DNA of 64,000 nucleotides from Alkalihalobacillus sp. AL-G (GCF_030643805.1 NZ_CP094656.1:3658001-3722000); one strand, 5' to 3'; shown: positions 36,945 through 46,081, counted from the stretch's first letter. Made by a program: numbers and translations. Notes: a model not told the origin generated them from the sequence alone.

Positions 36945-38052
36945 TCTTTAACACCCCGATAATTTTCGAAACTTGTGTTTCGGTCAAACCTACCCATAAC
37001 GGTAAGCTAAGAATACTAGTTGATAAACTGTTTGTAACTTCCAAAGAAGTAGAAGGATATTTTTTGAATAACTCTTGTTCATGGCATGCTGGGTCGAAAT
37101 AAGTTCGAGCTTCTATGTCTGAGGACAAAAGTTGTCCTAAAATTTCAGTGTTTTGCGTGTCTTTTGGACATTTGACTGGTAAAAACTGGTGAGGGGTGGT
37201 GCTTGAAGTTTTTTGTAACTTCCACCCATCATCAATTAATCTAGTTTTTTTAAATAAATCGCTGTATAAATCATAAAGGTTTTGCAAGTGTTTTATCTTT
37301 AAATCAAATGACTCTAGTGTTGCTAGTGCAATAGCCGCTGTGAACTCAGACATTTTCCCATTTAACCCTTGTATAAAAGTTTCACGTTCTTGTGAAAATC
37401 CAAAATTTGAAGACTGTCTGATTTTTGATATCAAATCTTTATCTTCACTATAAATAAGTCCTCCCTCACCGACACCAAAAGCTTTTGTCGCATGAAAGCT
37501 AAAAACTACTGCTCCTGAAAATCCCTTTCCAAACTGCACGCTATCCACGTTGGTACCAAAGCTAGCTGCAGCATCAATTACTACGGGAATTCCATTATTG
37601 CTTAACTTTTCATAAAATGATAAGTTCATCCCTTTTCCAAATGTATCGTAGGGGATAACTATTGCTAAGTCGTCTCCCAATTCATTTATCGCATCATGCA
37701 ATAATTTTTCATCCATGCACCATTCTTCTTCAGTTACATCTATAAAATAAGGTTCTAAACCACACCAAACAGCTGCTAAAGCTGTAGCTGAAAAAGTGAA
37801 ACTCGGCATCAACGCATATCGCCCTTTGGACCGTTTTAAAGCCGAGATTGCCAACATTAGGCCGGTGGTTGCATTATTCACAGTAGTTACTGCACCGTGA
37901 TTATCAAAATATCCCTCTAACACTTTTTGTTCAAATAATGTATTTAATGGACCAAAATTGCTATAATAATGCGACCGATCTATTCTATCAACATAGTGTT
38001 TATACTTATCTATATCAACAACATTCGGCTTTAAGAAAGGTATTTTACTCAT
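36934..38052 (-). CDS. DegT/DnrJ/EryC1 sugar aminotransferase (VioA-like)
   Basis: 372 residues, PLP-dependent fold type I. NNATTGLMLAISAL, MPSFTFSATALAAVWCGLEP, VIDAAASFGTN (Asp pairing with PLP nitrogen), and SFHATKAFGVGEGG with the Schiff-base Lys. The SFHATK form and the N-terminal YYSNFGPLNTLFE resemble VioA, which converts dTDP-4-keto-6-deoxyglucose plus glutamate to dTDP-4-amino-4,6-dideoxyglucose. PglE-like enzymes for UDP-bacillosamine usually have SYNGNK here. The ATG overlaps the flippase stop by 1 bp. The neighbours (RmlA, RmlB, acetyltransferase) support the same route. Alternative: UDP-linked substrate made by the CapD-like dehydratase at 41 kb. Confidence 0.9.
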   Translation of the reverse strand: MSKIPFLKPNVVDIDKYKHYVDRIDRSHYYSNFGPLNTLFEQKVLEGYFDNHGAVTTVNNATTGLMLAISALKRSKGRYALMPSFTFSATALAAVWCGLEPYFIDVTEEEWCMDEKLLHDAINELGDDLAIVIPYDTFGKGMNLSFYEKLSNNGIPVVIDAAASFGTNVDSVQFGKGFSGAVVFSFHATKAFGVGEGGLIYSEDKDLISKIRQSSNFGFSQERETFIQGLNGKMSEFTAAIALATLESFDLKIKHLQNLYDLYSDLFKKTRLIDDGWKLQKTSSTTPHQFLPVKCPKDTQNTEILGQLLSSDIEARTYFDPACHEQELFKKYPSTSLEVTNSLSTSILSLPLWVGLTETQVSKIIGVLKNVR

Positions 38053-39308
38053 TAGCTCACCTCTAAGTCTTTTTTGTTAGCTTTATTACAGTAGAAATAC
38101 ATACATAAGTTGATTAATAGTGTTACTCCACACGTACTTACTATCGTAGCCCAAGCAGCCCCATTTATTCCAAACTGCGGAATCCATATTAAATTTAGAG
38201 TAATATTAATAAGACCGGAAACTATAGTAACTAATGAGTTTTGCCAAAATAACCCCCTACCAACCCATTGATTGGCCATTAATGTTGAAAAACTTAGTCC
38301 GAATAATGAAATTAATAGTAATCTGAATATGTTTATGGAGTTCGAAAATTCTTCTCCAGCTATAAATGGTATAATGTACGGTGCTAGTATAAAGCCAATT
38401 AAAGAAATTAAAATTATAATTGCTAAAATTTTAATCATTATTTTTTTTTGATTATCCCAGAACTTATTTACCCCAACTTGTGCCATCTTAGAATAGAATA
38501 CTGACAATGTTGCCGTTGGTATTATTAATAATATGGAAATAAGTTGATAAGCGAATTGGTATATACCAACATCCCTTACTAACAAAAAATGATTTAACAT
38601 TAATATATCTGACTTATTAATGAGAAAAGCACCAATGGCATTTAAATGCAACTTAAAACCATCAGAGAATAATCTTATGGCTTCTTGTAACTCAAACATT
38701 ATTCGTCGATCGTACATTTTCCAAAGAATTATTAGTCCAGCACTAGATATATATATTTGGGAAATTATATTGGAGATCAAAGCACCTATAACACCCCATT
38801 TAAATACCCCAACAAAAACTGCTGTTAAAAGAAGATTAAACGACGATCCAATTATAAGTGCTTTATTGTATTTATTTAACTTGTCAATAGCCATTAATAA
38901 ACTACTGCTGTATTTCTCCCATATTTGTAAAGGCAGAAGAAAAAAGCCAATAATTAGCAGAGAAGCTGGTATTCCTCCGTAGAATTCACCATTACTATAT
39001 ACAAACAAAATGAATGCAATTATGATTGAAGCTAAAGAGATCAATATTCCCAAATATATTAATGAAATAAAGGTTTTTGAATACCAGTCTTTACCTTTAA
39101 CTTGAGAGGCGCGGTGTATTGATACTTGACCAAGACTAAAATGTCCAACAGTACTAAATAATGTTACCCAAGTAATTACCGCTACGATTAACCCTCTTCC
39201 TTCGGCACCTAACAACCTGGCAGTTATGACGAATACAATTAAACTAGAAATTAATTTATATACTCTGGCACCGCTTGTGTGTAAAATTTTTACCCATAAC
39301 TCGCGCAT
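38052..39308 (-). CDS. Wzx-type polysaccharide flippase
   Basis: 418 residues with about 12 hydrophobic helices of the MOP superfamily. The N-terminus HTSGARVYKLISSLIVFVITARLLGAEGRG is the usual Wzx opening (lgrglG..a.GlytW), and the second half has WIPQFGINGAAWATIVS, another MOP landmark. It is next to RmlB and the aminotransferase. It should flip the completed undecaprenyl-linked repeat outward. AAGGA lies 6 nt before the ATG. This flippase is distinct from the MurJ-like protein at 3 kb. Confidence 0.9.
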   Translation of the reverse strand: MRELWVKILHTSGARVYKLISSLIVFVITARLLGAEGRGLIVAVITWVTLFSTVGHFSLGQVSIHRASQVKGKDWYSKTFISLIYLGILISLASIIIAFILFVYSNGEFYGGIPASLLIIGFFLLPLQIWEKYSSSLLMAIDKLNKYNKALIIGSSFNLLLTAVFVGVFKWGVIGALISNIISQIYISSAGLIILWKMYDRRIMFELQEAIRLFSDGFKLHLNAIGAFLINKSDILMLNHFLLVRDVGIYQFAYQLISILLIIPTATLSVFYSKMAQVGVNKFWDNQKKIMIKILAIIILISLIGFILAPYIIPFIAGEEFSNSINIFRLLLISLFGLSFSTLMANQWVGRGLFWQNSLVTIVSGLINITLNLIWIPQFGINGAAWATIVSTCGVTLLINLCMYFYCNKANKKDLEVS

Positions 39309-39317
39309 ACTAAATCC

Positions 39318-40346
39318 TTACACTTTTTCCTGGAAAAGATTGTTCAACCATTTTTGATTATCAAGATACCATTTGATTGTAGATTTTATACCTTTTTTAA
39401 AAGAGATGTCAGGTTCCCAATCGAAAGTCTTCTTCATCTTTTCCGGATTAATAGCATATCTCCTATCGTGTCCTAAACGATCGTCCACAAAGGTTATTAA
39501 CTTTTCAGAAATTACATTCCTGGACAAGTGATCTTTTGGTAACAGATTTAATAATTCCCGAAGTATTAGTTTTACTATGTTTATATTTGCAAATTCATTA
39601 TGACCACCGATATTAAAAACTTCACTATCTTCCGCCTTGTGAACTATTAAATCAATTGCTCTACAATGGTCGTCAACATGTAACCAATCCCTGATATTTA
39701 ATCCATCTCCAAAAACCGGTATGTTTTTCCCAACTAATGCATTTGTTATAACCATAGGTATTAGCTTTTCTGGATGTTGATATGGACCATAATTATTGGA
39801 ACATCTACTAATTGTTATTGGTAATCTAAACGTGTCAAAATAAGCTTTACAAATTAAATCTGCTGAAGCCTTTGATGCTGAATATGGTGAGTGTGGATCT
39901 ATAGGGCTTGATTCACTAAAAAATCCACTTTGACCTAATGAACCATATACCTCATCCGTAGAAACTTGATGAAATCTCTTCACCCCATATTTCAAAGAGT
40001 TTTCTAATAAAACCTGGGTACCTAAAACATTGGTTTTCAAAAAGATCTGTGGATCTTCTATACTTCTGTCTACATGAGATTCGGCAGCAAAATTAATAAC
40101 ATAATCGGGTTCATAATTCCGGAAAATTCCACTAATTGATTCATGGTCGCAAATATTGGTTTTTTCAAAAGTATAGTTATTATTAGACAATAGTTCGTTA
40201 TCAAGTTTATTGAGATTGCCTAGATTTCCCGCATAAGATAGACAATCGATATTTACTATTTCAATGGATGTACCATATTTTTCAAACATATAATAAATGA
40301 AATTACTTCCAATAAATCCTGCCCCACCTGTTATCATATATCTCAT
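39318..40346 (-). CDS. rmlB: dTDP-glucose 4,6-dehydratase
   Basis: 342 residues, the usual size. MRYMITGGAGFIGSNFIYYM; FAAESHVDRSIEDP; VSTDEVYGSLGQSG with the catalytic Thr-Asp-Glu; PYSASKASADLI with Tyr-x3-Lys; SRCSNNYGPYQHPEKLIPMVITNAL; RDWLHVDDHCRAI; and DRLGHDRRYAI. It converts dTDP-glucose to dTDP-4-keto-6-deoxyglucose. GGGGTAG lies 6 nt before the ATG. RmlC and RmlD, needed for dTDP-rhamnose, are absent from the window, so the 4-keto sugar is probably routed to the aminotransferase instead. Confidence 0.95.
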   Translation of the reverse strand: MRYMITGGAGFIGSNFIYYMFEKYGTSIEIVNIDCLSYAGNLGNLNKLDNELLSNNNYTFEKTNICDHESISGIFRNYEPDYVINFAAESHVDRSIEDPQIFLKTNVLGTQVLLENSLKYGVKRFHQVSTDEVYGSLGQSGFFSESSPIDPHSPYSASKASADLICKAYFDTFRLPITISRCSNNYGPYQHPEKLIPMVITNALVGKNIPVFGDGLNIRDWLHVDDHCRAIDLIVHKAEDSEVFNIGGHNEFANINIVKLILRELLNLLPKDHLSRNVISEKLITFVDDRLGHDRRYAINPEKMKKTFDWEPDISFKKGIKSTIKWYLDNQKWLNNLFQEKV

Positions 40347-40352
40347 AAAATT

Positions 40353-41081
40353 CTACCCCTGTATTTCATTTTTCACTTTGATTAGAAATTGATTCGCATA
40401 TTGATAAGAAACAATAGTACCTGCATCAGTCCAATTACCTTCATGTATGTCGTACTTTAATTGCCCGGCACTAATATATAAATTGTTCACTGAAGTGATT
40501 TCTAGCTCGCCTCTGCCTGATGGTGCTATTTCACGTATAAAATCGAACACTTGATTGTCAAACATATAGTACCCAATAACAGCGAAGTCAGACTTAGGTT
40601 CTTGTGGCTTTTCTTCTATTTGAATTACATTTCTTTCATCAATTGCGGCCACACCGTACCTTTCAGGATCTCCTACTTTCTTTAATAATACCCTCGCACC
40701 AATTTCTTGATGCCTAAAAGAATCTACACTTTTTTTAATGCTCTTATCGGAAATGTTATCACCTAGTATTACCACAATCTTTTCATTACTGGCAAAGTTT
40801 TCGGCGAGAGACAAAGCTTGCGCTATACCTCCAGCCTCTTCCTGAACTTTATAGGTAAATTCACAACCGAATTCCTTTCCACTACCAAGAAGATTAACAA
40901 CATCTCCCATATGTTGTGTACTAGTAATTATTAATATTTCCGTTATATCGCATGAAACTAATTGCTTTATTGGGTTATAAATCATCGGCTCATGACCGAC
41001 CGGTAATAAGTGTTTATTCGTGACTTTGGTTAAAGGATGTAGCCTTGTACCTCTACCCCCTGCTAAAATAACTCCTTTCAT
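40353..41081 (-). CDS. rmlA: Glucose-1-phosphate thymidylyltransferase, short form
   Basis: 242 residues, shorter than the ~290 of standard RmlA, and close to the short Bacillus-type thymidylyl/nucleotidyl transferases. MKGVILAGGRGTRLHPLTKVTNKHLLPV (nucleotide and Lys motif), GDNISDKSI in place of the usual GDNIF, GVAAIDERNVIQIEEKPQEPKS, YYMFDNQVFDFI, and GNWTDAGT. It forms dTDP-glucose from glucose-1-P and dTTP. GAGGTG lies 8 nt before the ATG. Directly followed by rmlB after 6 bp. Confidence 0.92.
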   Translation of the reverse strand: MKGVILAGGRGTRLHPLTKVTNKHLLPVGHEPMIYNPIKQLVSCDITEILIITSTQHMGDVVNLLGSGKEFGCEFTYKVQEEAGGIAQALSLAENFASNEKIVVILGDNISDKSIKKSVDSFRHQEIGARVLLKKVGDPERYGVAAIDERNVIQIEEKPQEPKSDFAVIGYYMFDNQVFDFIREIAPSGRGELEITSVNNLYISAGQLKYDIHEGNWTDAGTIVSYQYANQFLIKVKNEIQG

Positions 41082-41104
41082 ATATAAAACACCTCATAGT
41101 TTTT

Positions 41105-42937
41105 CTATTTGTTTACTACTGATAAATGGTTAAATGAATTTTTATTATTTGATATGTCTAATAATACCTTTTTTAATGTTTCTTCTTCGAATCTTTGATT
41201 CATAAATTCATTTAAAAAGTTATTAATTGAGTCGTTTGTAAAAAAAGCCGATTTTCCAATATATATTTTGGGGTATACCTGTTTTTTATGAATCTCATTA
41301 TCGCCAAGTAATTCTTCATATAACTTTTCGCCTGGTCGCATTCCAGTGAATTCTATTTTAATGTCATCTAACGAATAGCCACTCAGTTTTATTAAATTCC
41401 TTGCTAAATCAAAAATTTTAACAGGGGCACCCATATCCAGCACAAAAATCTCACCACCTCTAGCAAGTGCTCCAGCTTGTATCACTAGCCTGCTAGCCTC
41501 GGGGATTGTCATAAAATATCTCACCATTTCAGGATGGGTTACAGTCACTGGACCGCCTTTTTTAATCTGTTCTTTAAATAAAGGTATAACACTCCCGCGA
41601 CTTCCTAACACATTTCCAAACCTAACTGCAACAAAACGGGTTTCACTTCTCTGATCGATATCTTGAATAAACATTTCAGCTATACGTTTAGTTGCCCCCA
41701 TTACACTGGTAGGGTTCACTGCTTTGTCTGTAGAAATCATCACAAAGGTATCGACACCTGCAGCATCCGCAGCTTCAGCAACATTTTTAGTTCCTAATAC
41801 ATTATTCTTAACTGCTTCTTCTGGATTGCGTTCCATTAAAGGAACATGTTTATGGGCAGCAGCATGAAATATAAAAGAGGGTTTATAGTTTTCTACAATT
41901 TGAAACATTTTGTTACGGTCTTGTACGTCTACAATTTCGGTTTTGAAATTGATATCTGTAAAGGAACTTAATAGTTCTTTCTCTATAGTGTATATACTGA
42001 ATTCACCATGACCTAATAACACTAAATTCTTAGGTTTAAACCTGGAAATTTGCCTACATAACTCTGATCCAATAGAACCTCCAGCACCTGTAACTAAGAT
42101 TGTTTTACCACGAACTTTCTCATCTATACTATTAATATCTAGTTCAACTGGATTTCTGCCTAGTAAATCCTCAATAGATACGTCTTTAATATTGGTTATT
42201 TTTACCTTACCAAGGACTAAGTCTTCTATCATTGGTAATATTTGGACATCCTTACAAACTAACTTTGCTTGTGTGATGACTTCATTTAGTCTTTTTTGCG
42301 TTAATGAAGGAATTGCAATAATAATATGTTCAACGTTTCTTTTATTGGAAATTTCTTTTAACTTGTCAATAGGTCCTTCAACCGGAAGACCTGAGATAAG
42401 TAAATTCTTTAAGTTCAGATCATCGTCAACAAATGCTACAGGTACTAAATTCGTATTATTACTCTCTTTCAGCTGTCTCGCTAACATACGTCCAGCAGAG
42501 CCCGCTCCAATAATAAGAGTCTTCTTACCAGCTTTTTTCTTAGTAGAATGTTTATTTTTGTTATCCCGGTATATTCTCCATGAGAATCGCACTCCACCTA
42601 TAAGGATTATATGAAGCATCCAAGTTATAAATAGAGCTCGTTCGTAGACTGTTCCATATATAATTAATTGTTCTGCCATCACAATTAAAATAGAACAAGA
42701 GACAACCTTAACAATGTTGGTTAATTCTTCAATACTCGCATATCTCCATGCACGGCCATAAAATTTGGTAAAGTACGAAAAAATATAGTGACTGATTAAT
42801 AGTGAAATTGAACTGACTACGACAATCTGATTCGGTAATAAACTAGGGTTTATGAAAAAATGCGAAATATAAATAGAACATATTACTATTAACGAATCAA
42901 CTACCAACAATACACCTAATCTGTATTTACTGTTCAT
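41105..42937 (-). CDS. Membrane nucleotide-sugar 4,6-dehydratase, CapD/PglF/EpsC family
   Basis: 610 residues. Four N-terminal membrane helices (about 1-110), a nucleotide-binding domain (KTLIIGAGSAGRMLARQL at about 140), then the SDR domain: ILVTGAGGSIGSELCRQI, FHAAAHKHVPLMERNPEEA, STDKAVNPTSVMGATKR (Thr-Asp-Lys and Met in place of Tyr, as in the PglF group) and VLGSRGSVIPLF. It converts UDP-GlcNAc to UDP-4-keto-6-deoxy-HexNAc. First gene of the operon, with GGGGGGG before its ATG and about 190 nt of leader. It gives a second 4-keto sugar route beside RmlA/RmlB; products could be QuiNAc, FucNAc or bacillosamine-like sugars. Confidence 0.92.
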   Translation of the reverse strand: MNSKYRLGVLLVVDSLIVICSIYISHFFINPSLLPNQIVVVSSISLLISHYIFSYFTKFYGRAWRYASIEELTNIVKVVSCSILIVMAEQLIIYGTVYERALFITWMLHIILIGGVRFSWRIYRDNKNKHSTKKKAGKKTLIIGAGSAGRMLARQLKESNNTNLVPVAFVDDDLNLKNLLISGLPVEGPIDKLKEISNKRNVEHIIIAIPSLTQKRLNEVITQAKLVCKDVQILPMIEDLVLGKVKITNIKDVSIEDLLGRNPVELDINSIDEKVRGKTILVTGAGGSIGSELCRQISRFKPKNLVLLGHGEFSIYTIEKELLSSFTDINFKTEIVDVQDRNKMFQIVENYKPSFIFHAAAHKHVPLMERNPEEAVKNNVLGTKNVAEAADAAGVDTFVMISTDKAVNPTSVMGATKRIAEMFIQDIDQRSETRFVAVRFGNVLGSRGSVIPLFKEQIKKGGPVTVTHPEMVRYFMTIPEASRLVIQAGALARGGEIFVLDMGAPVKIFDLARNLIKLSGYSLDDIKIEFTGMRPGEKLYEELLGDNEIHKKQVYPKIYIGKSAFFTNDSINNFLNEFMNQRFEEETLKKVLLDISNNKNSFNHLSVVNK

Positions 42938-43128
42938 TTATTCCCCCCCTGTTCTGATCTAAATTCTTCTAAATTGCCTTCTATTATCCTACAACCGTCT
43001 GTTCTACTCGTCTTGTTTTATGTATCTAACCGTTTTCCTAATAGATTTGGAAAAGAATCAATGTCCAATTTCATACACTCTCCTAAGACTTTATTACTAA
43101 ATAATGTAAAGCTTGTAATTCAACTGTT

Positions 43129-43137
43129 ATTATAACA
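43129..43137 (-). promoter_or_regulatory. Extended -10 promoter candidate for the exopolysaccharide operon
   Basis: Minus strand TGTTATAAT, a full extended -10 element. The -35 side is poor. Transcription would start near 43122, giving a leader of about 185 nt before the CapD-like gene. I see no terminator or antiterminator fold in that leader. The gap 42938-43307 holds this and the divergent promoter and no gene. Confidence 0.6.
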
Positions 43138-43240
43138 TAATTTGAATACCAAGATTAGACAAAAATTTGTTATTTTTCAGTTCTATGACAATTTTTGTCG
43201 GATATTTGTATTGTTAATAATCGAGTCATCTAAACTATCG

Positions 43241-43269
43241 CTTACATTTTTTAATATAAATGTTATAAT
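43241..43269 (+). promoter_or_regulatory. Promoter of the LCP gene
   Basis: CTTACA (43241-43246), a 17-bp spacer and TATAAT (43264-43269) preceded by TG (43261-43262), so an extended -10 with a fair -35. It lies about 40 nt before the LCP ATG and is divergent from the operon promoter. Confidence 0.7.
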
Positions 43270-43307
43270 TCTCTATGGTCACATTGCTACAGTAAAGGAA
43301 GATGTAA

Positions 43308-44243
43308 ATGAATTCAAGGATTCAACGTAAAAAGAACAAAGGTTCCCTTAAGAAAATGTTCAAAATGATTATTCTATTTTTTTGTCTGATTTTAATAGGA
43401 ACTGCTGGATATGCATTTTATCTATATGATTCTGTGAAAGAAACTGCAGGTGAAATGCACGAGCCATTATCAGACCCTTCAGAAAAACCATCAATTAAGG
43501 GTAGTGGAAAGGGACCAATCTCAATTCTCTTAATGGGTGTCGATGAACGGCCTGGTGACCGTGGTAGGTCTGACACTATGATAGTAATTACTGTAAATCC
43601 AAATGAGGATTCTATGTATATGTTTAATATCCCACGAGACACACGTACTGAAATTATTGGTAAGAACAAACAGGATAAGATAAACCATGCATATGCCTTT
43701 GGCGGGACAGAGATGGCAGTTAAAACCGTCGAGAATTTCCTTGATATTCCTATTCACTATTATATAAAAGTAAATATGGAATCCTTTAAGGATATTGTTA
43801 ATGCAGTTGGTGGCGTGAATGTTAACAATAAATTTGCATTCAACCAAAATGGCTTTAACTTTAATAAGGGAGAACTCCACCTTAATGGTGACAAAGCACT
43901 TGCGTATTCAAGAATGAGGAAACGAGATCCAAAAGGTGATTTAGGAAGAAATGCAAGGCAACAACAGGTGATCAAAGCTGTAATTAATGAAGGAGCAAAA
44001 GTCTCTTCGATTACGAAGTTTGATAATGTGCTAGATGTACTTAGTGAGAACGTAAGAACCAACATGACTTTTAAAGAAATGAAGTCGATTCAAGCAAATT
44101 ACAAGAACGCACGAAAAGATATCAATAGTTTTGAAGTTCAAGGACAAGGTCAAAGAATAAACAGTATCTATTATTATATAGTTTCAGAACAAGAAAGAAA
44201 TAAATTGTCAAACAAACTTAAGGAACATTTAGAAATTAGTTAA
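43308..44243 (+). CDS. LytR-CpsA-Psr (LCP) family polymer ligase
   Basis: 311 residues. A basic N-terminus (MNSRIQRKKNKGS) and one membrane helix (about 22-42), then the LCP domain: ISILLMGVDERPGDRGRSDTMIVITVNP, MFNIPRDTRTEIIG (Arg residues that hold the pyrophosphate), KINHAYAFGGTEMAVKTV, VNMESFKDIVNAVGGVNV, and LAYSRMRKRDPKGDLGRNARQQQVI. LCP enzymes move an undecaprenyl-PP-linked polymer to MurNAc of peptidoglycan outside the cell. AAGGAAG lies 6 nt before the ATG. It is divergent from the exopolysaccharide operon, so it may attach that polymer, or the TagO/TagA polymer; both are TagU-like roles. Confidence 0.93.
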   Translation: MNSRIQRKKNKGSLKKMFKMIILFFCLILIGTAGYAFYLYDSVKETAGEMHEPLSDPSEKPSIKGSGKGPISILLMGVDERPGDRGRSDTMIVITVNPNEDSMYMFNIPRDTRTEIIGKNKQDKINHAYAFGGTEMAVKTVENFLDIPIHYYIKVNMESFKDIVNAVGGVNVNNKFAFNQNGFNFNKGELHLNGDKALAYSRMRKRDPKGDLGRNARQQQVIKAVINEGAKVSSITKFDNVLDVLSENVRTNMTFKEMKSIQANYKNARKDINSFEVQGQGQRINSIYYYIVSEQERNKLSNKLKEHLEIS

Positions 44244-44247
44244 AATG

Positions 44248-44286
44248 AAAAGGAACAACCTAGTCAAGAATCTAGGTTGTTCCTTT
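44248..44286. terminator. Bidirectional intrinsic terminator
   Basis: AAAGGAACAACCTAG (44249-44263) pairs perfectly with CTAGGTTGTTCCTTT (44272-44286) across an 8-nt loop. It lies between the LCP stop and the convergent CWB2 protein stop (44291). Confidence 0.92.
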
Positions 44287-44290
44287 CCTT

Positions 44291-46081
44291 TTAGTCGAAA
44301 TATAATCCTAATTCAGATTGTATATTCACTGCTACCGGTCCACCAAGTACTGTAAAGTAATCCATCTTGTTCCTAAAAATGCTTTGGTGTGTGAAGGCTG
44401 GGATTCTGTTTTGACGAACGAGTAACAATGGTGCTCCACGTTTCGCTGCTAGAACTGAACCGGTCAATGCATCGGCAAAGTTGAATCCATTGGTCAGGAA
44501 CACTTCATTTGAGTCAAGATCCAATTCTTCAATGATCTTTGCTGCTGTCTCATATCGGTCTTCTCCTGCAATTCGAGTTGCGTCCAATTGGTTGACCACT
44601 GAATCGTTGATGACGACTGGCCCCCCAACGACAAGTTTGTCTGTTTTACCTTCCAATGCATCTTCAGTGTATTGAGGTACTCGATCCGTACGAGTTAATA
44701 AAATTGGGATTTCATTTTTTGCTGCATAAGGTGCAATTGCTAATGCATCTGGGAAATTAAGCCCATAGGCTACAATCGCCTTCCCATTTGTTGAGCCCAA
44801 TTCCTCTGCGATCAATTTTGCTGTTTCGTATCGGTCTTCTCCGCCAATACGCTGGACGGAAACACTCGCCATTGCGTCTACTTCATTTTCAACAGCTTTA
44901 CTTATGGCGTTCGTACTTCCTAAAATAACAACCTTGGTTGCTCCTAATCTTTCAATCTCTTGTTTTGTTACATTCGTTAGTTCCTCATTATCGGTTAACA
45001 AAATTGGTGCATCAAGCTTATATGCAAGCGGAGTCCCGGCCAAAGCATCAGGGAATTCATACCCTCTCGTTAATACAACCGTTTTGGCTCCGGTTGGCCA
45101 ACCCTCTTTAGAAATTTCTACTGCTGTATTATAGCGCTTCAACCCTGAGAGCCTTTGACCTATTTTCTCAACGGTTCCTGAAGCAAGGTAACCATCTTTA
45201 CCATTACTAGCTTCTACTGGGTACCATACATAGTGATTATCCCAAAGCGTCCCTCTATTGGAGTATTCATGTGAATTGTCGTATACAAAGCTTCCTCTTG
45301 TTTCGACAATCTCTAATTCAGTCGTATTTAAACTGGTGACGACTTCAGATTTCGTTGTACTATCTTTTCTCATGTTTGTCGGGATGTCGATTTTCAGTAA
45401 TGATTTTTCATTGAAATAATGTTTCGATACGGTTCCTTCAACGTCTGTTGTAAAATGCATTTTGGTAAAGGTTAGCGCTCCATTTGTACCGTCTCCAAAA
45501 TCGGATATTTCAAAGGTGAAGTCAGCTAAGTCCAAGTCATTATTGTAAAGCTGAATATTATTAAACACCTTAAATTGGTAAGCATCTTCATTGACCGCTC
45601 CAGTAGCTTTTAACACTGGACGGTTTTCCTGAACGATGCCGTTATAGGCCATTACTGCAAAGTACCAATTTTCAATAACGTCACGATCTCCATCGTTGAC
45701 TTTAGGTATGTCAGCACCTGTGTAGGTCATCTTTTCATTCAAAATTTCTACACCGGCGTTGATGTTGTATTGGATGTTATTTTTTAAAAGATAGTTGTCA
45801 TAACCTTGTGTCGAAGTAACCTGCATGATCCCGATGCCACCGTCACCAGAAATGTACGGTGTTCCATCGTCATTGAACTGTGTCCAAGCACTCTCTTCGA
45901 ATGCAACTGCTTTTACAACCTCTGGTGGAATGTCATACTCTAATGCGGCTTCTGTTAAGTACTGGTTGATCACGTGATACGGCGGGTTCTCATTTGCTGC
46001 ACTTGATTGTGTTGGAAATGAGAACACTGAAAATAATAACACTAACGCTAGCAACCCATTTCCTAGTACTCTTTTAATCAT
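44291..46081 (-). CDS. CWB2 protein with N-terminal lytic transglycosylase-like domain and SH3-like region
   Basis: 596 residues. Signal peptide to about residue 28 (QSSAAN). An SLT-type domain (about 35-175) has the catalytic Glu in VVKAVAFEESAWTQF and GGIGIMQVTSTQGYD, with a final YFAVMAYNGI. Next is an SH3b-like stretch (about 245-310, RKDSTTKSEVV to WYPVEASNGKDGYL). Three CWB2 repeats follow (LSGLKRYNTAVEIS, IGGEDRYETAKLI, IAGEDRYETAAKI). It would cut the glycan chain by the lytic-transglycosylase reaction while bound to wall polymer. ATG 46081 sits 4 nt after GAGGAGGGG; a preceding in-frame TTG is inside that site. Convergent with the LCP gene. Confidence 0.9.
   Translation of the reverse strand: MIKRVLGNGLLALVLLFSVFSFPTQSSAANENPPYHVINQYLTEAALEYDIPPEVVKAVAFEESAWTQFNDDGTPYISGDGGIGIMQVTSTQGYDNYLLKNNIQYNINAGVEILNEKMTYTGADIPKVNDGDRDVIENWYFAVMAYNGIVQENRPVLKATGAVNEDAYQFKVFNNIQLYNNDLDLADFTFEISDFGDGTNGALTFTKMHFTTDVEGTVSKHYFNEKSLLKIDIPTNMRKDSTTKSEVVTSLNTTELEIVETRGSFVYDNSHEYSNRGTLWDNHYVWYPVEASNGKDGYLASGTVEKIGQRLSGLKRYNTAVEISKEGWPTGAKTVVLTRGYEFPDALAGTPLAYKLDAPILLTDNEELTNVTKQEIERLGATKVVILGSTNAISKAVENEVDAMASVSVQRIGGEDRYETAKLIAEELGSTNGKAIVAYGLNFPDALAIAPYAAKNEIPILLTRTDRVPQYTEDALEGKTDKLVVGGPVVINDSVVNQLDATRIAGEDRYETAAKIIEELDLDSNEVFLTNGFNFADALTGSVLAAKRGAPLLLVRQNRIPAFTHQSIFRNKMDYFTVLGGPVAVNIQSELGLYFD

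Noticed and set aside
36934-38052. Pure bacillosamine pathway (PglF/PglE/PglD/PglC)
   Set aside because: The aminotransferase has the SFHATK form of VioA and lies beside RmlA/RmlB, so the dTDP route is preferred. The UDP route is kept as an alternative.
43142-43330. Plus-strand frame of 62 codons before the LCP gene
   Set aside because: It runs through the promoter and start region of the LCP gene, lacks a ribosome site and looks non-coding.
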